Positions 26,875 through 34,531 of a stretch of DNA of 64,000 nt are shown one piece after another (position 1 is the stretch's first letter; each line of letters starts with the position of its first letter). This stretch comes from Flavobacteriaceae bacterium (lineage in GTDB: Bacteria; Bacteroidota; Bacteroidia; Flavobacteriales; Flavobacteriaceae): contig JAHEHF010000001.1 of assembly GCA_024644745.1 (NCBI GenBank), positions 40,164-104,163 on the forward strand, given 5' to 3'. The notes under the pieces were generated by a model that did not search any database, was not told the DNA's origin, and saw nothing but the letters and a program-made list of their open reading frames with translations. The position numbers and the translations under genes were made by a program.

Positions 26875-27636
26875 TTAAACGTCCAGAACAAGTCCGTCAT
26901 GGGCAAGAAAAACATTAGGAGGTAACATCTTAGACACCTTGCGATGAAAACCCAATCTGTGGCTGATATGAGTAAGATAAGCCTTTTTAGGCCTTATTCT
27001 TTCTATAAATTCAAGTGCTTCCTCTAAATTAAAATGAGTGAGATGCGGTTCAATTCTCAAAGCATTTACAATGAGTACATCCAGATTTTTCAATTTGTCC
27101 ATTTCAGTATCCCTTATTGTTTTTGCGTCAGTAATATAAGCCAAGCGATCAATGCGGAACCCCAATATTTTTAAATTACCGTGCATCACCTCAATGGGTA
27201 TAATTTCTTTTCCCTGTAGTTCAAAAGGATCATCATCTATTTCGTTAAGCGTCACCTTAGGCGCACCCGCGTACCTGTTTTCAGTGGTGAAAATATATTG
27301 AAATCGTTCCCTCAGATTTTGTGCCACGATCTTGTCACAATAAAAATCAAGCGCACCGAATCGCTGAGAATAAGGTCTTACATCATCCAATCCTGCTGTG
27401 TGGTCCGCATGATAATGCGTAAACAAGATTCCATCAAGACGATCGGTTCCATAAGAAAGCATCTGCTGTCTAAAATCTGGACCGCAATCGATAACATAGC
27501 TGCAATCTGCCCATTCCAACAAAACGGAAGACCGCAATCTTTTGTCTTTTGGATCTACTGACAAACAAACTGGATGACTTGATCCGATCACCGGAATACC
27601 TTGAGAAGTTCCCGTTCCCAAAAAGGTAATTTTCAT
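26875..27636 (-). CDS. MBL-fold metallohydrolase (PhnP-like phosphodiesterase family)
   Basis: A 253-aa metallo-beta-lactamase-fold protein starting MKITFLGTGTSQGIPVIG, with metal motif FTHYHADHTAGLDDVRPYS, DCGPDFRQQML and a C-terminal THISHRLGFH. The closest known group is PhnP-like phosphoribosyl cyclic phosphodiesterase, but no phosphonate genes are present and the group is also widespread without them, so the substrate is open. It converges with fdsA and is divergent from the transhydrogenase operon. Confidence 0.85.
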   Translation of the reverse strand: MKITFLGTGTSQGIPVIGSSHPVCLSVDPKDKRLRSSVLLEWADCSYVIDCGPDFRQQMLSYGTDRLDGILFTHYHADHTAGLDDVRPYSQRFGALDFYCDKIVAQNLRERFQYIFTTENRYAGAPKVTLNEIDDDPFELQGKEIIPIEVMHGNLKILGFRIDRLAYITDAKTIRDTEMDKLKNLDVLIVNALRIEPHLTHFNLEEALEFIERIRPKKAYLTHISHRLGFHRKVSKMLPPNVFLAHDGLVLDV

Positions 27637-27791
27637 AAAAATATTTTCCTGCTAAATTAACATTTAATCCACTTAATTCTCATCGTAACAAGCACAATTA
27701 TAAAAAAAATGTAAACATTGTTTCATTTTGATTCAACTTTGTAAAATTCAGAAAACATGTGACTTAGGGATTATATAATTAATTTTTGTTT

Positions 27792-27806
27792 ACTTTGTTA
27801 CAAAGT
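27792..27806. promoter_or_regulatory. Perfect 15-bp palindrome upstream of pntAA
   Basis: ACTTTGT-T-ACAAAGT lies about 65 bases before the pntAA start, in the gap shared with the divergent MBL-fold gene. Position and symmetry suggest an operator, but the left arm also resembles a -7 element (TACTTTG), so it may overlap a promoter. Confidence 0.4.
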
Positions 27807-27870
27807 GATTTAAATCAGTATTTAAGCATTTTATTAATTTTAAATTTAACGTCAAATCAAAAAATTAGGA

Positions 27871-28971
27871 ATGAAAATAGGAATACTAAAGGAAACTGCA
27901 AAAGGTGAAAAACGGGTTTCCATAACTCCAAAAATTGCCAAGCAATTAATAGATAACGGATTTGAAGTTATTGTCGAAGAGGATGCAGGGTCTTCTTCTA
28001 AATTTAAAAATTCGGATTACAGGGAAATAGGAGCCTTAGTTGAGAAAAGAGGCGCGGTTTACAAAGAAAGTGACGTACTGGTCAAGATCAACCCTTTTGA
28101 TGAAGACGGTTTAAAATTGATCGACAGCCATCACATTCTGATTTGCCAGCTATTTCATAAATCCCATCCTGATATTGTTAAAGAAATTGCTGACAAGGGA
28201 GCCACCATTTTTTCCATGGATGCACTCCCCAGAATATCAAGGGCCCAGGATATGGATGTCCTGAGCTCTCAGAGTAACCTTGCAGGTTATAAGGCCGTAA
28301 TCAAAGGAGCCTACGAAATGACCAAGATCTTTCCATTGATGATGACAGCAGCCGGAACCATAACTCCTTCCAGGGTTTTGATCTACGGGGTTGGGGTCGC
28401 CGGGTTGCAGGCCATTGCAACAGCAAAACGATTGGGAGCAATTGTCGAAGCCACAGATATCAGGCTTGAAACAAAAGAACAGGCTGAATCACTCGGTGCA
28501 AAATTCATTACTGTGGAAGGAAACGGTGAGGACAGTGACAAAGGTTATGCCAAAGCTGCTTCTGACGAATATGCCAAAAAGCAAAAGGAAGCCGTTAACA
28601 ACTCTTTGTTCAAAGCGGATCTGGTGATTACAACAGCAATGGTTCCGGGTAGAAAATCACCCATTCTTATTACCGAGGAGCAAGTAAAACAGATGAAGAA
28701 CGGTGCCGTCATCATTGATCTTGCAGCTGCCCAGGGAGGAAATTGCGAATTGAGCAAATTGAACAAGCCGGTTATCAAAAATGGTGTGAAAATTTTCGGG
28801 ACCACCATCGCCCCTGAAAGTGTTTCTACCAATGCCAGCGATCTTTATGCAAAAAACATGTATAATTTCATTATTTTTCTGACAGAAAACAATGAATTTA
28901 AATTTGACCTTGAAGATGAAATAACAGATGAAACCCTTATTGTCAAACAAGGTGTCATCAGAAAAACCTAA
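27871..28971 (+). CDS. pntAA: Proton-translocating NAD(P) transhydrogenase, alpha1 subunit (NAD(H)-binding domain I)
   Basis: A 366-aa soluble subunit that binds NAD(H) in the membrane transhydrogenase, which uses the proton gradient to make NADPH from NADH. Opening MKIGILKETAKGEKRVSITP and the Rossmann motif YGVGVAGLQAIATAKRLGA are typical. The alanine-dehydrogenase-like fold is complete; it ends without the membrane helices that are fused in E. coli PntA. First of three tightly spaced genes (11 bases, then 1-base overlap). Confidence 0.95.
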   Translation: MKIGILKETAKGEKRVSITPKIAKQLIDNGFEVIVEEDAGSSSKFKNSDYREIGALVEKRGAVYKESDVLVKINPFDEDGLKLIDSHHILICQLFHKSHPDIVKEIADKGATIFSMDALPRISRAQDMDVLSSQSNLAGYKAVIKGAYEMTKIFPLMMTAAGTITPSRVLIYGVGVAGLQAIATAKRLGAIVEATDIRLETKEQAESLGAKFITVEGNGEDSDKGYAKAASDEYAKKQKEAVNNSLFKADLVITTAMVPGRKSPILITEEQVKQMKNGAVIIDLAAAQGGNCELSKLNKPVIKNGVKIFGTTIAPESVSTNASDLYAKNMYNFIIFLTENNEFKFDLEDEITDETLIVKQGVIRKT

Positions 28972-28982
28972 ATTAAATTAAC

Positions 28983-29291
28983 ATGAATGGATTGATAGAA
29001 TTAATTAGTGAAAACCTGCAGTTGATCTATATTGTCATATTGATGATTTTTGTGGGTGTAGAAGTCATTGGTCACGTCCCTGCTGTTTTGCATACGCCAT
29101 TAATGTCTGGTGCCAATGCCATCCACGGGGTGGTGATCATCGGAGCAATTTTGGTCATGCTGGGCGCGGATCCCGATAATATTCTCGCACTGTCACTTGG
29201 CTTTGTTGCGGTCTTACTGGGTACTTTAAATGTGGTTGGCGGCTTTGTTGTCACCGACCGTATGTTAGAAATGTTTAAAAAGAAAAAGTAA
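28983..29291 (+). CDS. pntAB: NAD(P) transhydrogenase, alpha2 membrane subunit
   Basis: A 102-aa membrane protein with three hydrophobic helices and the conserved VGVEVIGHVPAVLHTPLMSG and NAIHGVVIIGAILV segments found at the C-terminus of fused PntA. It forms part of the proton channel (domain II). Its stop overlaps the pntB start by 1 base (TAATG). Confidence 0.94.
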   Translation: MNGLIELISENLQLIYIVILMIFVGVEVIGHVPAVLHTPLMSGANAIHGVVIIGAILVMLGADPDNILALSLGFVAVLLGTLNVVGGFVVTDRMLEMFKKKK

Positions 29292-30682
29292 TGGAATACA
29301 TATTCAGTCTTGAGTTTATCTATTTGATCGCGTCGGTGACTTATATTTTGGGATTAAAAATGCTTGGACACCCGGAAACGGCCCGCAGGGGAAATCTGAT
29401 CGCAGCATTCGGAATGACACTTGCCATTATCGGCACTATTTTCTTATATCAGGGGGAGGTACCTGATCTCATTTATTACCTGATTGGCACAGCCATCCTG
29501 ATCGGAACTGTAATTGGCTGGGGTATTGCCAAAAAAGTGGGTATGACCAAAATGCCTGAACTCGTTTCCTTGTTCAATGGTATGGGTGGAGCCAGTGCCG
29601 CCATCATCGGCCTGATCGAATTTGAGCATTACGTGGGTGATCAGTTGTCGGTTTTGACGATCATTGCCGGACTTATTATCGGTAGCATTTCATTTTCAGG
29701 CAGTATGATTGCCTGGGCCAAGCTCAATGGCACTTTGAACAAACCCCTTCGCCTGCCGGCCTATAATATCACCAACAATATCATTTTACTCGCTATTTTA
29801 GCCTTTGGGGCTTATATGGTTACCACTGGAAATGACAGCCAGTTGTATATTTATTTGTTATTTTTTGCCGCTTTGACTTATGGGGTATTATTTGTAATGC
29901 CTATTGGAGGAGCAGATATGCCGGTGGTCATCTCTTTGCTCAATTCATTTACCGGACTCGCCGCAGCTTTCGGCGGATTTCTGTACGGTAACATGGTCAT
30001 GCTCACGGGAGGAATTTTAGTAGGTTCTGCAGGTACCATCCTTACTTTTGCGATGTGTAATGCAATGAACAGACCTCTTTCGGCGGTTATATTCGGCGCC
30101 TTCGGCGAGGGTTCTGTTGCAGCTGATCCTTCCAAGAAGGCAGCCCAGGGAAATATCAAAAAAACAACGCCGAGTGATGCTGCCATACTGTTGAATTATG
30201 CGAGCAAAGTCATTATTGTTCCAGGTTATGGTTTGGCTGTAGCTCAGGCCCAACATGTGATTCACGAATTGGAACTGATCCTTGAAAAAAAGGGAGTTGA
30301 AGTGAAATATGCCATTCATCCGGTGGCGGGAAGAATGCCAGGACATATGAACGTGCTATTGGCCGAGACCAATGTGGACTATGACAAACTTGTTGAAATG
30401 GAAGATATCAATTCTGATTTCCAAAATACTGATGCCGTACTGGTGGTTGGGGCCAATGATGTGGTCAATCCTGCTGCACATAACGACCCTTCCAGTCCTA
30501 TATATGGCATGCCTATACTCGAGGTGGAAAATGCAAAAAGCATCATTATCAACAAGCGGAGTATGAATCCCGGTTATGCAGGAATTGAAAATGAACTGTT
30601 CTTTAACCAAAAAACCTCCATGCTTTTTGGTGATGCAAAAGACGTTTTGACCAAACTGGTTCAAGAACTTAAAAACATGTGA
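29291..30682 (+). CDS. pntB: NAD(P) transhydrogenase, beta subunit
   Basis: A 463-aa subunit. Residues 1-260 hold about eight or nine membrane helices completing the proton channel; the C-terminal domain III binds NADP(H), seen in IIVPGYGLAVAQAQH, HPVAGRMPGHMNVLLAE and VVGANDVVNPAAHNDPSS. Last gene of the operon. It supplies NADPH for biosynthesis and thiol reduction; upstream formate dehydrogenase would supply NADH, an inferred link. Confidence 0.96.
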   Translation: MEYIFSLEFIYLIASVTYILGLKMLGHPETARRGNLIAAFGMTLAIIGTIFLYQGEVPDLIYYLIGTAILIGTVIGWGIAKKVGMTKMPELVSLFNGMGGASAAIIGLIEFEHYVGDQLSVLTIIAGLIIGSISFSGSMIAWAKLNGTLNKPLRLPAYNITNNIILLAILAFGAYMVTTGNDSQLYIYLLFFAALTYGVLFVMPIGGADMPVVISLLNSFTGLAAAFGGFLYGNMVMLTGGILVGSAGTILTFAMCNAMNRPLSAVIFGAFGEGSVAADPSKKAAQGNIKKTTPSDAAILLNYASKVIIVPGYGLAVAQAQHVIHELELILEKKGVEVKYAIHPVAGRMPGHMNVLLAETNVDYDKLVEMEDINSDFQNTDAVLVVGANDVVNPAAHNDPSSPIYGMPILEVENAKSIIINKRSMNPGYAGIENELFFNQKTSMLFGDAKDVLTKLVQELKNM

Positions 30683-30765
30683 TCAATGAAAATGACAGCC
30701 GTTTTCGGCAGCTTTTACGGGATGTAAAATATGGACCAAAAATCTGTTCCTATCTAAATCTTGTT

Positions 30766-30773
30766 TATATTTG
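30766..30773 (+). promoter_or_regulatory. Possible -7 element for the unknown protein gene
   Basis: TATATTTG fits TAnnTTTG and lies 17 bases before the ATG at 30791. No clear -33 element. Confidence 0.38.
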
Positions 30774-30790
30774 CTGAAAAAGATTCAAAC

Positions 30791-32260
30791 ATGGCATTTT
30801 TAAAAGGTGATAAAGAACTGGAACATGTGTTGTCGGTCAAACAGAAATCACTGAAGATTAACCTAAATGATCATATTTACGGCACTTTTGCTGAAATTGG
30901 AGCGGGTCAGGAAACTGTAAGACATTTCTTTAGAGCGGGAGGAGCATCAGGTACCATTGCGAAAGCGATGTCTGCTTATGACAAGGATTTTTCTGATGCC
31001 ATTTACGGTGTCGAACCCGACCGCCGTTACGTCACAGAATCAAGACTGAGAAAGATGCTCAGGCACGAAGTTGAATTGATCGAAGACCGTTTGGATCGAG
31101 ACAAACATCCCAACAAGATTTTCTTTTCTTATGCCAATACTGTTACCACCATTGATTTTGCCAAGAATTTTAAAGGTCATGGATGGGTAGGCATCAGGTT
31201 TCAGATGGATGCCCTTGAAGATTATAATGAAATTGTGATCCATGTGCGCTTCAAACAGAACGAGTCAAGATTGCAACAGGAAACCCTGGGTCTTCTGGGC
31301 GCCAATTTAATTTACGGGGCTTTTTATTTGAATGACAGCCCAAAGGACCTGCTCAAATCATTGCATGACAACATAGATAAAGACACCATTGAACTTGACA
31401 TGGTTGATTTCTCGGGCCCAAGGTTTATGTATGTCGATAACAGGCTGATGAGTTTGCATTTGCTAAAAAATGGCATGACCAACGCCGTTATGTTCGGACC
31501 GGACGGAAACAATCTATTACCGGCCCAACAACTATATAAAAAGAACATTCTGGCACTGCGCGGAAGTTACAGACCTGTAACACGAGTGAATATGGAGATC
31601 TATGAAGAAGCCAAAAAAATGTTCTTTTCTGATAAAAGGGTAACTGAATCAAACACCCATGTGATTTTTGAGATCACCCTGGCGAATTTAAGATCAGAAG
31701 GTAAAATCAATGAAAGAGACTTTTTAGACAGGGCCGAATTGCTGTGCTCACTGGGTCAAACGGTTATGATAACCAATTTCCAGGAGTATTACAAACTTGT
31801 TGATTATTTCTCCGAATTCACCAAAGCCAGAATGGGCTTGGCAATGGGTGTGTATAACCTCATTCAGATTTTTGACGAAAAATATTACAGAAATTTAAGT
31901 GGTGGTGTTCTGGAGGCATTCGGTAAACTTTTCTACAAGGACCTTAAAATATATCTGTATCCTTTAAAGGATCTGGATTCCGGTGAGATCATCACCAGTG
32001 CCAATCTCAAGGTCCATCCAAGAATGAAAGAATTGTACAAATATTTCAAATTCAATGGAAGAATTGCAGATATTAAGAAGTTTGACCCCGAAATTTTAGA
32101 GATTTTTTCCCGCAAGGCGTTTAAAATGATCGCTAATGGTAAAAGCGGATGGGAAGAAATGCTTCCTGAAGGTGTCGACAAGATCATCAAAGACAAGAGA
32201 TTATTTGGTTACAGCAGAAGGAAACATGAAAGGAGACCTCAGAATAAAATAAAAAAATGA
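30791..32260 (+). CDS. Large cytoplasmic protein of unknown function (489 aa)
   Basis: Not assigned to a family with known activity. The ORF track starts at 30761, but MAFLKGDKELEHVLSVKQKS at 30791 is the more natural start. It has no signal peptide or membrane segment. Notable stretches are YGTFAEIGAGQETVRHFFRA and GGASGTIAKAMSAYDKDFSD near the N-terminus, DFSGPRFMYVDNRLMSLHLL in the middle, and a basic tail (RRKHERRPQNKIKK). I have an impression that similar proteins occur widely and are annotated inconsistently, which would be misleading to copy. Single gene ending at a strong terminator. Confidence 0.75.
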   Translation: MAFLKGDKELEHVLSVKQKSLKINLNDHIYGTFAEIGAGQETVRHFFRAGGASGTIAKAMSAYDKDFSDAIYGVEPDRRYVTESRLRKMLRHEVELIEDRLDRDKHPNKIFFSYANTVTTIDFAKNFKGHGWVGIRFQMDALEDYNEIVIHVRFKQNESRLQQETLGLLGANLIYGAFYLNDSPKDLLKSLHDNIDKDTIELDMVDFSGPRFMYVDNRLMSLHLLKNGMTNAVMFGPDGNNLLPAQQLYKKNILALRGSYRPVTRVNMEIYEEAKKMFFSDKRVTESNTHVIFEITLANLRSEGKINERDFLDRAELLCSLGQTVMITNFQEYYKLVDYFSEFTKARMGLAMGVYNLIQIFDEKYYRNLSGGVLEAFGKLFYKDLKIYLYPLKDLDSGEIITSANLKVHPRMKELYKYFKFNGRIADIKKFDPEILEIFSRKAFKMIANGKSGWEEMLPEGVDKIIKDKRLFGYSRRKHERRPQNKIKK

Positions 32261-32285
32261 CGGTTTTTAAACCGTCATTTTTTTA
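32251..32285. terminator. Bidirectional terminator between unknown protein gene and bcp
   Basis: Stem ATGACGGTTT / AAACCGTCAT with a 2-base loop, flanked by an A run and a T run. It overlaps the stop codon of the plus-strand gene and serves both convergent genes. Confidence 0.85.
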
Positions 32286-32288
32286 TGC

Positions 32289-32738
32289 CTATAAAATTTG
32301 AGCCGTGTGATCTTTGGTTTTCACTTTTGCTATGATATCTTCAATCCTTCCATTTTCATCAATTACAAAAGTTGTCCTGTGGATACCATCATAGGTCTTT
32401 CCCATGAACTTTTTCGGACCCCAGACGCCGTAAGCTTGTATGACAGCTTTGTCCTCATCAGCCAGAAGACTATAGGGAAGGTTATTTTTATTGCTGAAAT
32501 TCAATTGTCTTTTGACCGAATCAGCACTTACGCCTAATACAGCATACCCTTTAGCCAAAAATGCCTGGTAATTGTCTCTCAAATTACAGGCCTCAGCCGT
32601 GCATCCCGGGGTACTGGCCTTAGGATAAAAAAACAATACCACTTTTTCCCCTTTGAAATCTTCCAGTTGAATGGTGTTTCCGTTTTGATCTGTTGATTCA
32701 AATGCCGGAGCTTTATCTCCAATTTTTAGTGTTGTCAT
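32289..32738 (-). CDS. bcp: Thioredoxin-dependent thiol peroxidase (Bcp/PrxQ)
   Basis: A 149-aa cytoplasmic peroxiredoxin reducing peroxides. Active site FYPKASTPGCTAEACNLRD has peroxidatic Cys and a resolving Cys five residues on. No signal peptide, unlike the second PrxQ at 14.8 kb. It is divergent from nth, with only 32 bases between start codons, so the promoters must overlap. Confidence 0.94.
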   Translation of the reverse strand: MTTLKIGDKAPAFESTDQNGNTIQLEDFKGEKVVLFFYPKASTPGCTAEACNLRDNYQAFLAKGYAVLGVSADSVKRQLNFSNKNNLPYSLLADEDKAVIQAYGVWGPKKFMGKTYDGIHRTTFVIDENGRIEDIIAKVKTKDHTAQIL

Positions 32739-32770
32739 TATTTGTATTTTTACACAAAAATAACGAAAAT

Positions 32771-33418
32771 ATGACTAAACAGGAAAAGGTAAAATTTGTC
32801 ATCGATACTTTAGAAAAATTGTACCCCTCACCTCCTATCCCGTTAAAACATAAAGACCCTTATACTTTATTGATCGCTGTATTATTATCTGCGCAGAGCA
32901 CAGATGAACGCGTGAACCAGATTACGCCCTTACTCTTCAAAAGAGCTGATAATCCTTATGATATGATCAAAATGACAGTCGAAGAAATTCGGGAGATCAT
33001 CAAACCTGTTGGATTGTCACCTATGAAGTCAAAAGGGATCCACGGACTTTCAAAAATCTTGATAGACAAGCACCAGGGAGAGGTTCCGGATCAAATTGAA
33101 TATTTAGAAGAGCTTCCGGCCGTAGGACACAAAACCGCTTCAGTGGTCATGAGTCAGGCATTCGGTGTTCCGAGTTTTCCAGTAGATACACATATCCACA
33201 GGTTAATGTACCGATGGAATCTGTCAACTGGTAAAAACGTGGTCCAAACCGAGAAGGATGCCAAAAGGTTGTTTCCAAAAAATCTATGGAACAAACTTCA
33301 TTTACAGATCATTTACTACGGCCGGGAATATTCACCTGCCCGGGGCTGGGATCTGGAAAAGGATGTGATCTCATCAAAAATTGGAAGGAAAAGTTTGAAG
33401 CATAAAAAAAGCTCTTAA
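32771..33418 (+). CDS. nth: Endonuclease III (DNA glycosylase/AP lyase) without the iron-sulfur cluster
   Basis: Base-excision repair enzyme removing oxidised pyrimidines. The 215-aa protein keeps the helix-hairpin-helix with catalytic Lys (LPAVGHKTASVVM) and the catalytic Asp (FPVDTHIHRLMYR). The C-terminus, where typical Nth has four Cys for a [4Fe-4S] cluster, reads IIYYGREYSPARGWDLEKDV, and the whole protein has no Cys at all. ATG 32771 (MTKQEKVKFVIDTLEKLYP) is the true start rather than 32693 of the track. The terminator hairpin overlaps the stop codon. Confidence 0.93.
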   Translation: MTKQEKVKFVIDTLEKLYPSPPIPLKHKDPYTLLIAVLLSAQSTDERVNQITPLLFKRADNPYDMIKMTVEEIREIIKPVGLSPMKSKGIHGLSKILIDKHQGEVPDQIEYLEELPAVGHKTASVVMSQAFGVPSFPVDTHIHRLMYRWNLSTGKNVVQTEKDAKRLFPKNLWNKLHLQIIYYGREYSPARGWDLEKDVISSKIGRKSLKHKKSS

Positions 33419-33438
33419 TACTTTATTAAGAGCTTTTT
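33406..33438. terminator. Terminator between nth and the 46-aa protein gene
   Basis: A 15-bp perfect stem AAAAAGCTCTTAATA / TATTAAGAGCTTTTT with a CTT loop. It overlaps the nth stop codon and ends 5 bases before the stop of the convergent small gene. Confidence 0.85.
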
Positions 33439-33442
33439 CCGA

Positions 33443-33583
33443 TTAATTCAAATGAAACATTAAGCTTTCTTCTTCTGTCTTGACCGCTTTGATTGATTTC
33501 GAATAATTCAATAAAAACGAAATGGTTTCTGTTCTCGGGTCAAGTTTTTCTTTGAAAAATCTTTCAGTGTAAAGTTTTGCCAT
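33443..33583 (-). CDS. Small protein of unknown function (46 aa), not in the ORF track
   Basis: An ATG-started reading frame on the minus strand encodes MAKLYTERFFKEKLDPRTET, then ISFLLNYSKSIKAVKTEEES and LMFHLN before TAA. It is hydrophilic with a central amphipathic helix; no known domain. It lies between the nth terminator and the sigma factor gene (86 bases downstream of that gene's stop). The frame ends in a bidirectional terminator and the composition looks coding. I believe similar 45-50-aa proteins occur in Flavobacteriaceae, but cannot check. The codons FLLNYSKS and the position argue against chance. Confidence 0.65.
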   Translation of the reverse strand: MAKLYTERFFKEKLDPRTETISFLLNYSKSIKAVKTEEESLMFHLN

Positions 33584-33668
33584 AAATTATTAATTTTTTT
33601 GGGATTAATAAGATAACGGACAAAAAACAATATTATTGTACAAAAAATAAAAAAAAATAAAAAATCGA

Positions 33669-34253
33669 TTAATTTGTTAAAATAATATTATTGTTGTCGA
33701 TCATTTTTCTCAGGTTGATCAAGGCATATCTCATTCTTCCTAAGGCAGTATTGATACTTACATTGGTCTGTTCAGAAATTTCCTTAAAGCTCATGTCCTT
33801 GAAAATTCTCATCATAAGCACCTCTCTTTGGTCCTCTGGCAATTCATCAACCAATTTTTTCACATCCTCGTGAATCTGATTTTTGATGATCTTACCTTCT
33901 GCGCTCAATGAATTGTCGCTCAAAACAGAAAAAATATCAAATTCATCTGTGTTTTGAAAAGTAGGCATTCTGTTTCCTTTTCTGAAAAAGTCAATGATAA
34001 GATTGTGTGCGATTCTCATGGTCCAAGGTAAAAACTTACCTTCCTCATTGTATTTACCCATTTTCAAAGTATTGATCACTTTGATAAAAGTATCCTGAAA
34101 AATGTCGTCCGCGACATCTCTATCCTGTACTTTTGAATAAATAAAACTGAAAATTCGTTGTTTGTGACGTAGAATAAGAATTTCTAAACATCTTTCGTTA
34201 CCAGCGATGTAGTTACTAACTAATACACTGTCAGCTAATTTTTGTGATTGCAT
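33669..34253 (-). CDS. RNA polymerase sigma factor, sigma-70/ECF type
   Basis: A 194-aa sigma factor with region 2 (RIFSFIYSKVQDRDVADDIFQDTFIKV; core-binding and -10 recognition, GKFLPWTMRIAHNLIIDFFR) and region 4 (LPEDQREVLMMRIFKDMSFKEISEQTNVSINTALGRMRYALINLR). No anti-sigma gene adjoins it, unlike the second sigma factor at 59.2 kb, so it may be constitutive or regulated otherwise. This arrangement of a conserved lone sigma factor upstream of a small ORF is described here from the sequence only; its regulon is not known. Confidence 0.88.
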   Translation of the reverse strand: MQSQKLADSVLVSNYIAGNERCLEILILRHKQRIFSFIYSKVQDRDVADDIFQDTFIKVINTLKMGKYNEEGKFLPWTMRIAHNLIIDFFRKGNRMPTFQNTDEFDIFSVLSDNSLSAEGKIIKNQIHEDVKKLVDELPEDQREVLMMRIFKDMSFKEISEQTNVSINTALGRMRYALINLRKMIDNNNIILTN

Positions 34254-34491
34254 AATTCCCCTTTTTTTATGAAACCTTAATACTATTCGGTTTCCAATTT
34301 ATTATTGTTATGAAAAGTAGAACTATACTATATACAAAAATTTAAGTTAATATTAATTAGGGGAGACTAGTCTAAATTTCAAAAGTCTCTGGACAAATAT
34401 AATGACAAATTTTTCTTATAAACAAATTTTTTTGCTAAATATTTTATTTCCTTTAACATTTTTATATCTTTTTTTAACAGAAAAACCTTAG

Positions 34492-34499
34492 TATATTTG
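34492..34499 (+). promoter_or_regulatory. Possible -7 element for uvrA
   Basis: TATATTTG fits TAnnTTTG, 32 bases before the TTG start of uvrA. No clear -33 TTG; the region upstream is extremely AT rich. Confidence 0.38.
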
Positions 34500-34531
34500 T
34501 AAACTATTCAATTACACACCCTTTTAAAACA

